Assembly (NCBI RefSeq): GCF_949628215.1
Contig: NC_134280.1
Coordinates: 51,052,621 to 51,116,620 of the forward strand
Source: Phalacrocorax aristotelis
Taxonomy: Eukaryota > Chordata > Aves > Suliformes > Phalacrocoracidae
DNA: 64,000 nucleotides
Direction of reading: 5' to 3'
Both the position numbers and the translations under genes were made by a program. Positions 14,401 to 28,208 of the stretch are shown one piece after another. Position 1 is the first letter of the stretch, and each line of letters opens with the position of its first letter. Below the pieces are notes generated by a model. It was not told the origin of the DNA, searched no databases, and saw only the letters and a program-made list of their open reading frames with translations.

Positions 14401-17039
14401 ACATAAACTGCAGCACTCAGGATCACAAGGAAACTCATTTGTCCCAGCCATTCCAAACCCAGTTTGATTACACATCCCCTCCCCAGTGCAGGATCTCCTA
14501 ACAACCAAATGAAAATATTTTGCATTTTTCCATCCCTTTTCCTTCCGCCTTGGGGCCTAGTTCAAAACTCTTATGTCATTCTGGCAGCACTATGATTTTA
14601 GGCAGAGAGAAACAGCCCATTAAGAGATACACCCCACGCAGGGCATCATGCTGGCACTGGAAAGTTGGCAGTGCAAAACCTCTGGAGTTTCCTGCCCCCA
14701 AGTGAGCCCAAGGATCAAGTGACAAAATAAAGTATCACGCTGGAACAAGGCAGACGTGCTGCAAGATGGCACTAAGGGACCAAAGTTCCTCCATGGCTAT
14801 GTTCAACACTGCTAAATTTTCCTCCTCACCACACAAGCCTTTCACCTCCCAAATTTCACAAGGACATACCACCTTCCAGCAGCTACTGCAAATTTGGCAA
14901 TTGCCTTCCAAGAGCATTTCATTTCCACGGTGGGGTGAAAGAGAATCCAGAGGTTTGCCAGCATCTGTAAAACAAGTAATTCCTAGCCCAGCAGCAAACC
15001 CGAAGCCCAGCCCTTTGGAGGACCAGAGATGGAGACCATGCAGCCCTACACCACACCTAGACACTTCTTGCAGAAGGATCAACTCATCAGTCACTCCTCT
15101 CACAGCCACCTGGCTGCAGATTATTCAGATAAAACCCAGAGTGCCAGGGATAATTAACTATTTTCACAGCATTGCACAGTCATCACATACATTGCAACAA
15201 GGGTGTTCCCTAGGTCAGGTTTTACCCCTCACGGAAAAGTTGCTCTTAGGGGAATCTGCAAAACTGGGCTGCCAGTCAGGGATGCTGGATCTAGATGTGT
15301 TTTACTCCAGCTAAACACAGAACAACGTTTTCCCACCTAAAAATGCTGCTGCCCTACTCCAGAAAATCTCTTCGTCCCATTATTTCACAGTTCTCAGCAT
15401 AACAACAGTTTCACAAGAACTGTATAGGCACATGGAATGCTTACAGCTCCTAAGCAAGACTTTCCTGGTTATAACTCCCTGATCAGAGCACAGCTCCAAA
15501 TCCTTACAGCTACCCAGCTTGGAGGCACACCAAACCCCAGCCACTCTGTCCCTTCTCTCCATCACGCCTTTGCCATACTGGAGACCTACAACACAAAACG
15601 TGACGCAGAAGCAAGCAGGGGGCTGCTTCCACGTGTACACGCTGCTCTCGCCTTGGCCAGCCAGGTAGATATTTCCCCCTGCCTGGTCCACCAATTTAAA
15701 TCTTGGCAGAAAAAGGGGTGCAAATATCACTGACAGCCTGTCAGGGCATTCTATCTCCTAGGAACTTAATACAGCATACTACCCCTTCTTAAAATGGCAG
15801 CAGAAGGATATTCTAGGGCCCTGGCATCTTAGGAAGACATTAACAAGATTGCTGGGCATCAGACAAGACCACAGACTTTCCTTCAGAGCAGTGCCAGTCT
15901 CCAATTTACAACACAGATTTGCTCCCTGTTCCAACTCGGCCATCCACCTCTGCCACTGATCACTATCACTGTCAAAACATAACGCTCCTTACTACAACGG
16001 GCACTCCGCAAACAAATTGAGCCCAAGGGCACAACACCAGAAGCAATACTGTACCTGTGTGAATTACAAGAAATAGTACTACAGCACAGTTAAAAATCCT
16101 ACAGGCAAGACACAGGAAAAGGGTAAATCCTCATTAAATACTGATGTTTATTTTCTGGTGAAGAAGTTAGAGTAACTCCTCCTATTAGACCTCATCTGTA
16201 CCTTTATTTATAACAGCCTGGAAAGCAAAATGCAAGCCAAGGACTGGAAGACAACTGTCATCCGAGTCCCACACAATACATCGTTATCAGCGAAGTACCA
16301 CTCTAGTTCGATTGCCCTTTGCTCGCCACTGCCAAGAAGCAAGTTCTTGAGACGCAAAGCCACAGTGACCTGCAGTGATCAAAATCACTGCAGATACAAT
16401 CCCAGCACCAGCAGCCATGCCACAAGAGGTCAGATCCTAATGGCAGTGAGACTCTTGGAGACGAACGTGCTATGGTAAAAAGACCCAGTCTTCAACTGTA
16501 GAGACCTAATATCTAAAAGATACTAGGCCAATTACATGTAGCTGGGAATCCTGCTCTGACATTTGTTACTCTGTCAGCCTGGCAAGGTGTAGAAACTAAA
16601 AAGCTCAGAAACCCTGCAGGAGAGAGGCCTGGAGCACTGGAAAATCTGATTTCCACGACTGCACCCTCACCCAGCAGGAGCCCAGCAGCCCCTGAGGGTG
16701 CAGCAAGAGCGCAGGGGATGCTCGGGGTCCAATTCCCAGGGTGACCTTGAGGAAATCCCACAGCCTGTCCACGTTTCCACATTCCATGTCCACAGAAGGA
16801 AAAGCACAATAACCTTGACCCACCTTAGAGAGGCACAGATCTGGCTTAGGAGAGCCTGGAAGGAGCTTGGAGGGTCTTAGATGCCAGACCCTGGCCTGCG
16901 ACCAGGGCAGCCAGAGGCTACAGTCCTACAAATCACCCCAGAAATCAGAAGCCCCGGAAAAACGTGCAAATCGCTTTCCTATATAAAAAGCAGCAGCTCT
17001 GGGGCACTAAAGGACACGGCTGAAACGGCACACGTGTCA
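11421..17039. other. Non-coding stretch, probably continuation of the same intron
   Basis: There are no recognisable exons, RNA genes or large repeats. The open frames are short and unsupported. It lies between the LTR fossil and the CpG island, and is probably intronic to the minus-strand gene whose first exon sits at about 17.5 kb. Confidence 0.4.
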
Positions 17040-17534
17040 CCCGCAATTTCCCCCACGCGGGCAAGGAGAGGAAAGGCGATGCTGCCACGGCCCCCGATGC
17101 CAGGACCACGGGGAGCACGGGACGATCTCCCTCGGGCTCGGCTTTGACACACGGTCACCTGCGCCTACGGCCGCAAATTCGGGCAGAGGGACCCCCACCC
17201 CCTGGGATGGGGCGGGACGGGGACCGGCGCTTCCCAGGGGGAGGGGGGCAGGAGGGGGGCCGGGAGAGCCTGCAACCCATGGGGCGGCGGGGGGGAAGTG
17301 GGGGACGAGGGGAGCCCGCACCCCCCGGCGCGAGGGCCCGGCCCCCCAGGGACGAGGGGATGCAGGAATGGGGCCCAGCGCGCTCCTAAGCCAAGCGGCC
17401 GGGGCGAGAGACGGAGGGGCAGGCGCAGCAGGGGCCAGGCCGGGGGAGGCGAGCCATAACCCGGCGGCCGGAGGGGTGCCAGGACCCCCGGCGGCACCCC
17501 CCGGAGGCTGGGGAGAGGCCGCGCCCGCACTTAC

Positions 17535-17760
17535 CGGTCCGGGACGCGGCGGGCTCCCGCCGGGGCCGGAGGCCGGTGCGGCGCGGGGTGCGGAGCTCCT
17601 CGCTCGGCTCGGCGCGGCGCGGCCCAGCTCAGCTCTGCCCCCTCCGGCCGCGCCCGGCGCAGTAAAACCCGCCGCTGCCGCCGCCGCCGCCGGGCCCTCC
17701 CCGCCGGGGCGGCCGCCGCCGCATCGCCATGGCAACGCGGGCCCGGGCGGCCGCGCCTCG
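17535..17760 (-). other. Putative non-coding first exon (SLC25A22 by synteny only)
   Basis: On the minus strand the sequence GGACCG is followed directly by GTAAGTGC, a full-consensus splice donor, with the exon ending at 17535. The upstream boundary (the transcription start) is a guess within the CpG island. The exon is GC-rich and contains an open frame rich in Ala, Pro and Gly that reads through the donor; I regard that as composition, not protein. Splicing to an exon beyond the left edge is inferred. Confidence 0.4.
17723..17736 (+). promoter_or_regulatory. X-box-like (RFX) motif
   Basis: The 14-mer ATCGCCATGGCAAC has a perfect right half (GGCAAC) and an imperfect left half of the palindromic RFX X-box (GTTGCCATGGCAAC). 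It sits at the putative transcription start region of the CpG island. It is a plausible RFX-factor site by motif alone. Confidence 0.3.
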
Positions 17761-18149
17761 CTCCCCGCGGCCCGGGCCCTCCGCGGGGCGCCCCGTCACC
17801 ATGCGGTAGGAGCCGCGGGTGAGAGGGGGGTGTCCCCACCGTACCCCTAACCCCCCGACAGCGAACGCCCCGCGCCCCGCCGCAGGGCATGGTGCGCGCT
17901 GCCTCACCCCACCCGTCAGCCATCTTGCAGCCGCCCGGCCAGGCAGCGCGGGACAATTGAAAATGGGAAGAAAAATAATAAATCTCTCATTCCCTTCACA
18001 ATAAAAACCAAGGGGGTTGCAGTTGGTTGGGTCACCGTGCTGTGCTGCCTGCTACCCCACTGGAAAGCTTCCAGGCCACAGGCGGGCATCACTTTCAGGT
18101 TTAATAGGCTCTGTCGTCGTTCCAGGAGCGTGATGGGGCCTGAGCCCTC

Positions 18150-18890
18150 GCACAAAAACAGCCTGGGGAGCAAGAGGCTGGAGAGCAGCTCTGCAGGGAG
18201 GGACCGGGGGCCTCTGGTCGACAGCAAGTTGAACATGAGCCTACACTGTGCCCTGGCAGCCAAGAGGGCCGGCCGAGTCCTGGGGTGCATCAAGCACTGC
18301 ATTGCAGCCAGTCGAGGGCAGAGATTGTCCCGCTCTGCTCCGCGCTGGCGCAGCCTCACCTCGAGGGCTGCGTGCAGGTTTGGACACCACAGTACATTAA
18401 GGATGTAAAGCTACTAGAGAGTGTCTAGAGAAGGGTCTCAAAGTTGGTAAAGGGTTTAGAGGGGAAACCATACGAGGAACAGCTAAAATCACTTGGTTTG
18501 TTCATCCTGGAAAACAGGAGGCCGAGGGCAGCCCTCATGGCAGTCTGCAGCTTCCTCACAAGGGAAGGAGGAGAGGCAGGTGCTGATCTCTCCTCTCTGG
18601 TGACCAGTGACAGGACCCGAGGGAATGGCAGGAAGATGTGCCAGGGGAGGTTTATGTTGGATATTAGGAAAAGGTTCTTCACCCAGAGGGTGGTGGAGCA
18701 CTGGGAACAGGCTCCCCAGGGAAGCAGTCACCGCACCAAGTCTGATGATATTCAAGAAGCACTTGGCCAATACCCTCAGACACATGGTGTAAATTTGGGG
18801 ATGTCCTGTGCAGGGACAGGATTTGGACTCGATCCTTGCAGGTCCCTTCCAACTGAGGACATTCTCTGATCCTATGATTCTGTGATCCAC
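18150..18890 (+). mobile_element. CR1 LINE fragment (3' end)
   Basis: This is a 5'-truncated chicken-repeat-1 non-LTR retrotransposon in plus orientation. Translated pieces match the C-terminal part of CR1 ORF2 in several frames, for example [17 protein letters not shown] near 18225, SDRTRGNG near 18605 and RKRFFTQRVVEHW near 18670. The element ends with the CR1 3' signature: GGACTCGATCCTTGCAGGTC followed by CTTCCAACTGAGG and CCTATGATTCTGTGAT. The reading frame is interrupted by frame changes, so the copy is dead. It lies just outside the CpG island at 17-17.9 kb. The left end is approximate. Confidence 0.9.
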
Positions 18891-21800
18891 AGAGACCATT
18901 TCAGTGCACTTTGGAAACTAAGCAAGAAAGCAAGAAGGACAGCAGTAGCCAGCCAGACCTCTCTGCCTCTTGGCATGATGCCCATGGGTTTGAGACCACT
19001 GAGGAAAGAGGGAAAGATCTCCAGGGGAATACATCTATAAGAGCATCCCTCGCCACTCATGTGCAACAGGCACTACACTGCAACAGATGCAGCGAGTGTG
19101 GGGTTACCAGCTCTGCACCAAAGGCTCACGGGAGCCAGCAGAGCATGAATACACAGCCTGTGCAATGAATCAGAGATGATCAGAGAAGAGTAGCTACAAG
19201 GATGGCGGAGCATGTCAGGCTTGTGAGGACATTGTGTACACAGGAGAAGCGACAATTATATGGAGTCAAGATGAAACATCAGAGTTGTGTGCACACATGA
19301 AAACGAGAAGAGCTTGTTATCACAGGGACCTGTAACCCAAGGTGAGAAGATGTAAACCAGAGGTCGATGAAGCACCAGAATCCAATGCTGATGAGTTGGA
19401 TGTAGGTGAAGAAGGGAGCAGCTTGAGCACTTTTCAACCTGGGCTGGGCAAAGCATGAGAAGGTACGGCACAGGAGGTGACACAGCTCACTCCAGAAAGG
19501 TGGTGCCTGACCAAGGAAGGAGACGTGTGCACCACGGCCATATTTTTGGTGTGTATTGGATGGGCATCCATCACAGGAGCAAAATGCAAGTGCTGGGGGC
19601 AGGGAGCCACTGGCATAGTCTGTCCACCCTGCAGCCTTGTCTCCACCACATCCTTGGCAAAGTGCTGGCAGGCACTGACATGGGGCTCCCACAGTTTGGG
19701 GAACAGGGAAACAGAACACAGGGAAGCTGTGGTCACCCCTTCCCACTCCTCAGCTGTGAAACTTCTTCCCACCCCCTTCCCTGGTGATGGTGGGTCCATG
19801 CTCTGCCCTGTTTTGCAAAGGCTTTGGTGGATTTCACTGCACTGTACCAACTCAGACAAAAGCTGAACTGAACTTGGCGTGGATTGAGGGAGATAGATTT
19901 TACCATTTATTACAACATGCCATCCCATAGGTATGCTGGTAGGACAGTACCATCCCCTAGCAAAGAAGAGGTTAATGCTGTCCGGCTTTGCGCTGATTTT
20001 TAAGAGGACTGCAATCACCCATTTTTATTTTTGATTCTGACACATTAAAACAACTGCTCTTTGTAACCTGCATGGTGCAAAGGACCCATTTCTTCCGTCA
20101 GCCCTTAAAAGCGGGGATAAAAAAAAGCAGAGGAAGAAAGTTTACATTCAGCGAGTGCCAGGTTGTCAAGGTTTCCTCTGCTGTCAGACATAAATTTTTT
20201 CTTCTGACAGACACAAGAGAGATTTAAAACTGCTCAGTACAAGGTGGAGCTTCAAAAGCAGCAATGTCTGCATCTGATACAAGGTGAAGAGCAGAGCTCA
20301 GGACCTCCTGTACAAGGCAACATCGATGTCATCATGGCACACATGGGAGCATTATACCAGATTTGTGCTCAGCTTGTCACAAAGCTCCCCCTGCCCAAGT
20401 CTCAAAATCCTGCGCTGCTTTCAGCCTGGTTGCCACAGAAGCCGTGGGCTGTTTTAGCCCTGCCAAAGACATGGGTCAAGTTCAGTCTGCTGGCAAAGAA
20501 AGAGGCTTTACAAGGTTGCATTTTTCAGCTTCCTTCCCTGTTTGCATTGCTTTCTATTTTAATAAATCGTGGAGTGCCAGTGAAATCCCCAAGTGCCTGG
20601 TGAGTGTGGGTATTAAGCCAACACTTAAAAAAGCCAAATTGGGCAAGCTTGGTCACTGCTCCCTTGGCATGGTGGCCATCCTGGATGTGATTATCAGAGC
20701 GCTGGTATATGATTTAACTGATAAAGATTGAAGAGGCAGTAACATATAATTAGCACCGGTCAACATTGTTTTCTGGAAAAAACAATCTCAACCAAGCTTG
20801 ATCTCATTCTCCCTTGGGACCACTGGGTGGGTTGCCAAAGGTAACAACAAGGAGGTGATAGGAGAGGCATCCAGCATCTGACTGCTGAGAGTACAGTCAA
20901 ATGGTATGAATAAAATGAACAGATTCACAGCTGGCCATTTGCTTGGATGCCAGGAATTACCCAGAAACCACTGACCCAGCAGGTCTGGTTTCATTTTCTC
21001 TGCAGACACTTGACATTACAGAAGTGAGAGGGGATGCGGATGCAGCCAGAGAGTGAAGTGAAGGGGGTGCGGGAAGGGGACAGTTCTGCCCCAAGCCCAG
21101 CTCTGTTGTCCCTGAGAGCTCAAGGCTACATGACCGTGCAGGTAAACCAGCATACATGGTCTGTCTGTGCCCTCCAGCCATCACTCCTTGGAAGGAGGCT
21201 ACAGACATTGTCTTAGTAGCTATTTGATTAAAATGCCTAAAATAGCAGGAGGAAAGTCCCTGGATGCTCAAGGCACACAAGTGTTTCTCAATTCCAACCA
21301 GCAAACTCTCCAGCCACATTTCTCTAGCAAAAGCATGGAAATCAAGGCTTGGCAATGCTAGTCTCTGGAAAAAAAAAAAAGGCAAAAAGCTTTCAAGCTT
21401 CCATCATTGATCATCAAGACGCCAAAAAGGAATAAAAGGAGAATTTTCTTCCCTTTGTAGGTGACTTTTAGAGCCACAGGGTTGACCCTGGAGTGCTAAC
21501 AGGTAACGTGTCAGGAGCTGGCTTGCAAAATGGCCTAGCTCCTGCAACATGCTCTGCAGGGCTGGCAGCCTCCAGTAAGCACCAACACCTTGCCATGCCT
21601 AGCATGTGTGGGGCTGCCTGATACCCAGCGCGCCCCATTCCTCGCGCCTGCCCGTGGCGTGTCCCACAGCAACAGTGACCTGGGACCTTTGGTGGCCGAT
21701 GCAGGATCCCACACTCAGCACAGAGAGTACAAGGGAAAGCAATCTCATGCCCTCCATGCTTACCTCCTGGATAAAACAGCAAGGCACTTTTGTTTATTGA

Positions 21801-24800
21801 GTGCCGATGAATGGTGCTGCCTTGGCTGCAAGATCAGCCTCCAGATCCCACTCTGGACGTAGCTGCTGGCAGGGAGGCTATATCTGCAGCCGCCTGTTGC
21901 CACAGCAGCCTTTCAGCAGGGCTTAGCCCTTCATCCGGGGAAGAAATTGCTCCACAGCATCGCGCCATCCGCATCTGCCCCTGTGCAGAGGTGGCATTGG
22001 ATTTATGGGGTATTGCAGGATAGGGAGCATTACTCTCTTTCCCTGGGGTGTGCAGTCGAGCAATGCCAAATGGTGCTGTTGGCTCCGGGTTTTATGATCT
22101 TCCCCACTCTCCACAGCTCATTCATTCATCTGCCCTTCTAGCACCGGCAAACAACTAAGGAAAACCTACAGCCACATTAACTCACTTTGCTGTTTCTCAG
22201 GGGAGAAAGGTAAGATGGCTCCATGCTGCCAGGCTGAAGGGTGAAGTGGACACTGAGGCCACTGCCATCCTGCTGTGGGTGAAAATAAAATGGCCTGACC
22301 CACAGGGAGAGTCAAGACTTCCTGGGCTCACTGCCTCGCCAAGAGCTCCTGCCAGCTCCTTCAAGGCCATGTTATTTTGGGACCCCAAAAAGCTGATGGA
22401 TCAATTTGTGATTGCCTCTGTCCTCCAGCCATTGTCGTTGCACAGCAGTGGTCACAAAATAGCCTGTTTAAGCAGCAGGATCTTCTTTTCCCTGCCTGGA
22501 CTGCAACCAAATAATCTATTTTAAGGGATCTCTGAGGGGGAGACACTGTGTTTTCTTGCTCCTCTCCATGTACCAGGATGAAAGTGTTGCCAGGATTGAC
22601 ACTACGCCTGATGCTCCTGCAAGTGTATGAAGGATGGGCCAGGCCCCAGGAGCCAGTAACCTGCAATTTGGGAGGGAGCAGCTATAACCAGCATCACAAC
22701 CTGTACCTGTTCTCAGCTCTGGCCTTGGGGAGAAGCTAAGCATCACAAGGATTTCCTTTTTCTCCAACCTGGAGAGAAGGAAACCAAAAACATTTGTCCT
22801 GAGCTGTTGCTGCTTCCAAAGGGAGTGAAATCCTCTGAGGACTGGGCTCAAAGAAGCAGCAAGGCAAAGATTCATACCTAAGCTCATGTGTCCCCCCCAG
22901 GTATCCTGTTACCACCTCCCTCAGCCAGGTCTCCTGTCCTGCTTCTCACTGTAATCTAAAGCTTCTCTTCATCAGCCCCACGAAGCATAATCAGAACCCG
23001 GGGTTCACCTAGGTTCATCAGCCAGGTCCCTTCTTCACATGGCAGGGAGAGATGGGCATCTCCACAGGGCTGCAGCCACCCCCTGCATAAGCCACACTCT
23101 CTCCTGGACATGCAGATTTGCTGTTTCTAAACCTGGTGATGCTAAACACCTCCAGAAGACCAGGTCTGGCCTGTGGCAGAGGCTTGGCAGAGCCAGCATG
23201 GCTGGGACACATCTGGGGTTACCCAGATCACTGAGTATTGCCACCTTCTGTTCATACCCATAGCTTTGTGCTCTTAGTGCTGCCTTGGAGCTGTCCTACA
23301 GATGGATGTTCAGCACCCTGGTACCTTTTATCAGAAAAAATGGTTTTCTGCATTAGGAAGGAAGAAAACTCAAAAATTTCTCAAGCTCTTTGTGTATTTA
23401 TTAGAAATACAAAGGTTTACCCTTGCTGGTTCAAGCAGAGGTCTGACAGGGTGGTGAAAGCATGGAAAGATACAGCAGCTCGAGCAACTAAAAGATGAAG
23501 AATATTAGCTTGCTGTTTTCCCAAGTCACTCGCTAAATGTTGGCAGTCAGCATCCCTCAAGCTCTCATGCTAAATCAGACCTGCCCAACTTCTCCACAAT
23601 GTGCGAGGCTGTCTGGTATCCTCTGTGACTGATCTGTATTCCCTGGCAGCCTCCTGTGACCCAGCATCTGATGGCCACACAGGGCCTGCCCCACGATGTG
23701 GCTCCACCTGGTGACCTAGCACATGGGAGCAGTGACCCGGTGCGTGAGACTTTGCGGGCCCAGCCAGGAGACACCCGGACGATACCTCCAGCTGCAGCTC
23801 TCTGCTGAGATGCAGTGAAAAGGCAGAGTGCATGTTTTCAAGCTTAACATGGCCGGTGTAGAAATCCCGTCTGTTTTGTTATGGGTCACCACTGAAATTC
23901 TCAATCCGGGAGCGAAGCTTAGCAACATGGATCAGAGGAGGGGTCCAGGCAACAGCTGCCTCTGACCCATGCAAGCATGGTCTCCCCTTATCCACAGGGC
24001 ACCTTCAGCTCCAGCAGAAGCAAGACTTGCAACCATCTTGCCTTTCTCGAGAAAGCAAGTAGAGATGTCTGATCTGCCTCCTCTGCCTGCTTTGTTTCTC
24101 CACATACTCTCTTGCTGCTGTCTTACTCTGGGAGAGGCAGCCCCAATCTCTCCCTCCTTCCACATGGGAATGCATTCAGCTTTTAGAGCATCTTTTTCCC
24201 ATCAGTTTAACCAATTACCTTCTGAACACAACATTTATATTTTGGCCTCCAACGTTTCACAGCAATGAATCAGCATTAGAACTATGCAGAGTGAGGAAAA
24301 AAGTAAATCCTTTTTGCTTATTTGGAGGTGATGTTTGATGATTTCATTTGGTGCCACCTAGTTGAGAAACATGGGATGGCAACCATCTATTCACAGTCTT
24401 CATCCTTTCCCAGAAGATGTAATACTCTGCTGTAAAAAGAATTTAAAATACTCTGTAGTACTCGTCTCTGAGCGTCCTTTCTGCCCCTTGCACATTTTCC
24501 AGTTCCACTGTTTCCTGTTTGGGAAAGACAAGAACTGCACTGGTGTTCAATGAGCAAACCAAATGGAAGGATCTTAGTCCCAGCCTCCCAAAGCAACCTT
24601 CTGCATGTGTTCAACCTACAGACCTGCTGCGAGGCAGGAAGGGTAGAGGCTAAATTTTCCATCATCGTGGTGCCTATCTGGTTTCTACATTCCCCAGTCA
24701 CCAAGTTCCTTCAAGGTAGCTTAGAACTGGAACAAGCATCAAACTCTCCCTGTGGATTTTCAAGCCACACATTTACAGACGAATAGTGCATTAGGAAGAT

Positions 24801-27800
24801 ACAGTTTATTTCTGTGGAGTTCAGGAAATCGACACACACTTAATTGTAGTGAAGGCTGTTTTCTATATTTTAACAACATAAAACTGATAAGCATGGTGGG
24901 CTCACTGTAAGGCAGCCCTGGGCTGGGGCTTTGATGCACCAGTATCTGAAAACCAGTCCCACACCTTTCCCAGTGAAAGCTACTCTTGGCTTTTAAGGCT
25001 GAAAACATGCTGTGATCCTCCTTGTGGGGAAAACAGTGAATTTCAGGACCATCGGATTTCCTTTCCCTTTTAAAAGCAACAGCAGCGTGACACTGTCGAG
25101 TATGGACACTGTAGGGTACCAAAGGGCAGGAAATCTTATCCATTGGCAGGGTATCTTCTAATGTTCCCTCAGTTTTGTATGAAGCTCAGTAGGTTCATGG
25201 CTGAACCATCCAGTCCTCAACACACCACAGGTATCCCCTTTCCCTTATCAGAGCAATCCTATGGATGTGCTGAGTTGTACAGTATTGCTGTCTGGCCACA
25301 GTAAACAAACTGAGCACAGCCCCTGCAGGCTCCCTCCCACCTTCATATTTCCTTCAGGTCTTTTACTGGGAATTATACAGCATCTTACTGCCAAGACTGC
25401 GTAAACAGTTTAACCCCCCACAGGGTATAGTCAGGCTTTGCTTTGTGTTTTTTCTAGAATTAATAAACTGATTTGAGCTTTGCCTTGGCTTTCATTTCTC
25501 AGCAATTTCTTTTATTAATCTTTGCAGGGGCTGGAAGCATCTTACCTGAATCTGTCTCCTGGCAGCTAGAGGACTGTCACAGTTAGCAGAACCTGGAAGT
25601 GGAGGGTGGTATGTGGGAAACACACTGTTCACCTCCCAGAGCCACTTGGTCATTCTGCTGGAGATCTGCAAGTTTATGAAGTAGAAAAGGGTTTAATTAT
25701 GAGAGTTAACAAGGTATAGATGTTACAATCAAAAAAGGAGGAGAAAAAATGTTCCCACTCCTGAAGAATTTCTCCCTTTATTTTTTAATTTTTTTGTAAG
25801 GAGGTTTTTCCTGGTTGAAATTTATTTGGGGGAATTTTGGACATATCAGGATTGTGCACGATAAAAACCATAAAATCTGCCAGATGATCAGTAGGTCACT
25901 GCAAGGTGCCTAATAGGCACCAGGAAAAGCCAGATGGCTGGAAAGGGGAAGAGACTACTCCAGTATGTGATGAACTCATGAAGGAAGCCAGAAAGGAAAG
26001 CAATCCTTTGATTTAAAAGATAAATGCCAGGTTGGGGTTTTTTTGCTGCTTCAGCCATCTACTGCACCTATAATCAGCGTTTCCTGGCTATAGCAACTAT
26101 AGGCTTATGAAGGAGTTACTGTGTCTCAGAGAGATTATTGATAAAGATAACACACCTGAAAACAACATACTTTCCATTGACTTTCATCCAGCTTGAATAT
26201 TTACTTCCAGGTCAGCTGAAGGGAAAAGCAGTCGGATGGTTGCTCTGATTTCCCACCAGCACCTCCATATCCTCAGCTGAGTGCTTGCTTCAGTGTCACT
26301 GCAAGAAGAAAACCAGATGCCAGCCAGGTGGCCCAGCCCAGTGGCTGCCACTCGGCAGTGAGAGACCGGAGACAACACTTTCCTTAAGTTATGGGCCCAA
26401 ATCCCAAAGAGCTGTTCTACCGATGGTGCTGTCTAAGGTTTGGTATCTCCTGTTGCCTGGTCTGGTTGTAGCCCATACCTAGAGTAACCTAAATACCTAG
26501 CACTAACTTCTCTCTCTCCTAGCTCGATCTATCTGGAAGAGCTGTAGCTCTGTGGATGCCTGGATGAGCCCTCCATGGAGTCCAGCCTACCCAACCCTTA
26601 TTTCAGCATTCCCTAACTCAGCTGTTGCCTGGCTGTCACAAACGGAAAGCTAGGTGCAGCCTAGCTTCACCCCATTGTAGCTGTGGATGCTACCTTATGC
26701 TACTTGCAGACTTCTTTAGCCTAGCTTTGCCTAGCCAAAAGCCTCCTGCACCTTCTCTGGAGGCCAGGCCAAGCCTTGTTGCTCCCCAGACCTGCTCCAT
26801 CCAAGCCCTAGTCATACACTCAGCTAGTGAAACCCATGGCCCGAATGCTGTTTCCCAGCTTAGCCCCACTGCAGCAAAACCAAGCTGTGGGAATGCCACT
26901 AATCTAGCTGCAGTCTGTCCCATGCTTTGCAGCCAGCAGTATCCAAACAAGACCTCTTCTCTCATTTCTGTGCAGCACGGCCAAGCTCACCTGTGTCTTT
27001 CTGCCAGCAGGTTTAAAGGGACCTGGCCCTGTTTAACACCTCAAGGCATTTATAGATTGGCAGACCATGCTACGAAACAGTTAAGTGCTTATTTTATTCC
27101 CAGTGAGAGCAATATGCCCAAATGTGTCTCTCCAAAACTGGAGGAAAGAACAAATACCTCGTTGGTATATATGAAAGTTACAGACAAGTACGTATGACAC
27201 AGACTGCCAGAGAAAATGTACATTCAAAAGAGAACTGCTGACTTGAACCCAACATGAGACTTGAGGGACAGCATGGACTAAGAGATCAGATCTGAGGAAG
27301 TCCCTAGACCCAAGGCAACAACTCAAGTCTGCAAGTCCTTGCACACTGCTCTGGACTGGACACTAATCACTCTGTGGACTGAGATGTTAGAATGGACTTG
27401 AAAAAAAAAAAGCACAATGATTTTATTCCTCTCTTTCAGTAGTACTGATGGCAGGTCTGAAACACAGTGTCAGGAAAACCACTAATGGTTCTTCACAGGA
27501 GGAAGAAAACACCAGGATTTCTCAGACCTGCAGCTGCAGGTTGACTTTGGGTGTTGCAACCTGGCATTTTTATACAGACTTTTGTTTTTCAGACTGAGAA
27601 CAGCCCTTTAAATATTGCTTAGAGAGTGGGATATGGTGAATCCAACCCTGTCCTGAAAGACTTGAATTTATATAGATGACAGTAGTCTTTCAAAAAGCTT
27701 GCATGAAATTTCCTGCTGTCACTAGTGGGTCTTCAGTTGAGGCCCATTATGAGATGGGGAACAGGAAGCCAAGGGCACCTCAGCAGTCAATGACTTAGCA

Positions 27801-28200
27801 GTTAAAAAGCAATAAACACCTCCAGCCTTATACAAGATGTTCAGACTGCAGAACTGTGAGGTTAGCTCAGCACAATTCATGCCAATCCCACAATTCCTAT
27901 TTCACACCTGGTCAGACCAGTTTTTAAAAAGCAAATTTAAGTCACGCTTTTCACCAGACTTCAGCAGGGGTCACACCTTCACTACTACACAGGTGTACTT
28001 CACTGGGAGGATGTGAGGAATATCCCTTTGCAACTGCAAGGGGGATTTTACTTCCACTTAAATTAGAGTCTCTCCCAGAACAGCAGGGTCATGGATTTTT
28101 ACTTATTTGTAAAATAAAACTAAAACTGGAACTCTATCAAAGACCAGCAGCGTGTAGGTCTCATCTAAAAAGCCTGGCTGGTGCAGCAGCCTAGGGACAA
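18891..28200. other. Intergenic stretch, nothing recognised
   Basis: This region lies between the CpG-island promoter plus CR1 on the left and the 3' end of PIDD1 on the right. I found no exon, RNA gene or large repeat that I can name. A 190-codon plus-strand open frame at 26625-27197 lacks any recognisable domain and lies in a stretch of CTAGC/GCCTAGC-rich sequence. A short inverted repeat (CTGTCAGA at 20181-20188, TCTGACAG at 20203-20210) is the only local structure noted. Confidence 0.5.
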
Positions 28201-28208
28201 TGTGAAAT

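Larger units (their letters stand above)
17040..17910. promoter_or_regulatory. CpG-island promoter of a minus-strand gene
   Basis: The base composition rises abruptly to very GC-rich with abundant CpG, runs of CCG/GGC and several GGGCGG-like GC boxes. This is the signature of a housekeeping-type, usually TATA-less promoter. A minus-strand consensus donor at its centre (just below 17535) indicates transcription toward lower coordinates. In human, SLC25A22 (mitochondrial glutamate carrier) lies next to PIDD1 on the same strand and has a non-coding first exon, so it is the best guess for the gene served. No SLC25A22 coding sequence is visible, so that name is synteny inference only. Confidence 0.7.

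Noticed and set aside
17037-17735. 232-codon minus-strand open frame, Ala/Pro/Gly-rich
   Set aside because: It sits in the CpG island, where stop codons are rare, reads through the GTAAGT donor and has no domain; base composition explains it.
18037-18408. Plus-strand open frame of 123 codons as a possible gene
   Set aside because: Most of it is CR1 sequence ([17 protein letters not shown]), so it is transposon remnant rather than a host gene.
26625-27197. 190-codon plus-strand open frame in the intergenic region
   Set aside because: No conserved domain, promoter or splice context; it lies in CT-rich repetitive-looking sequence.
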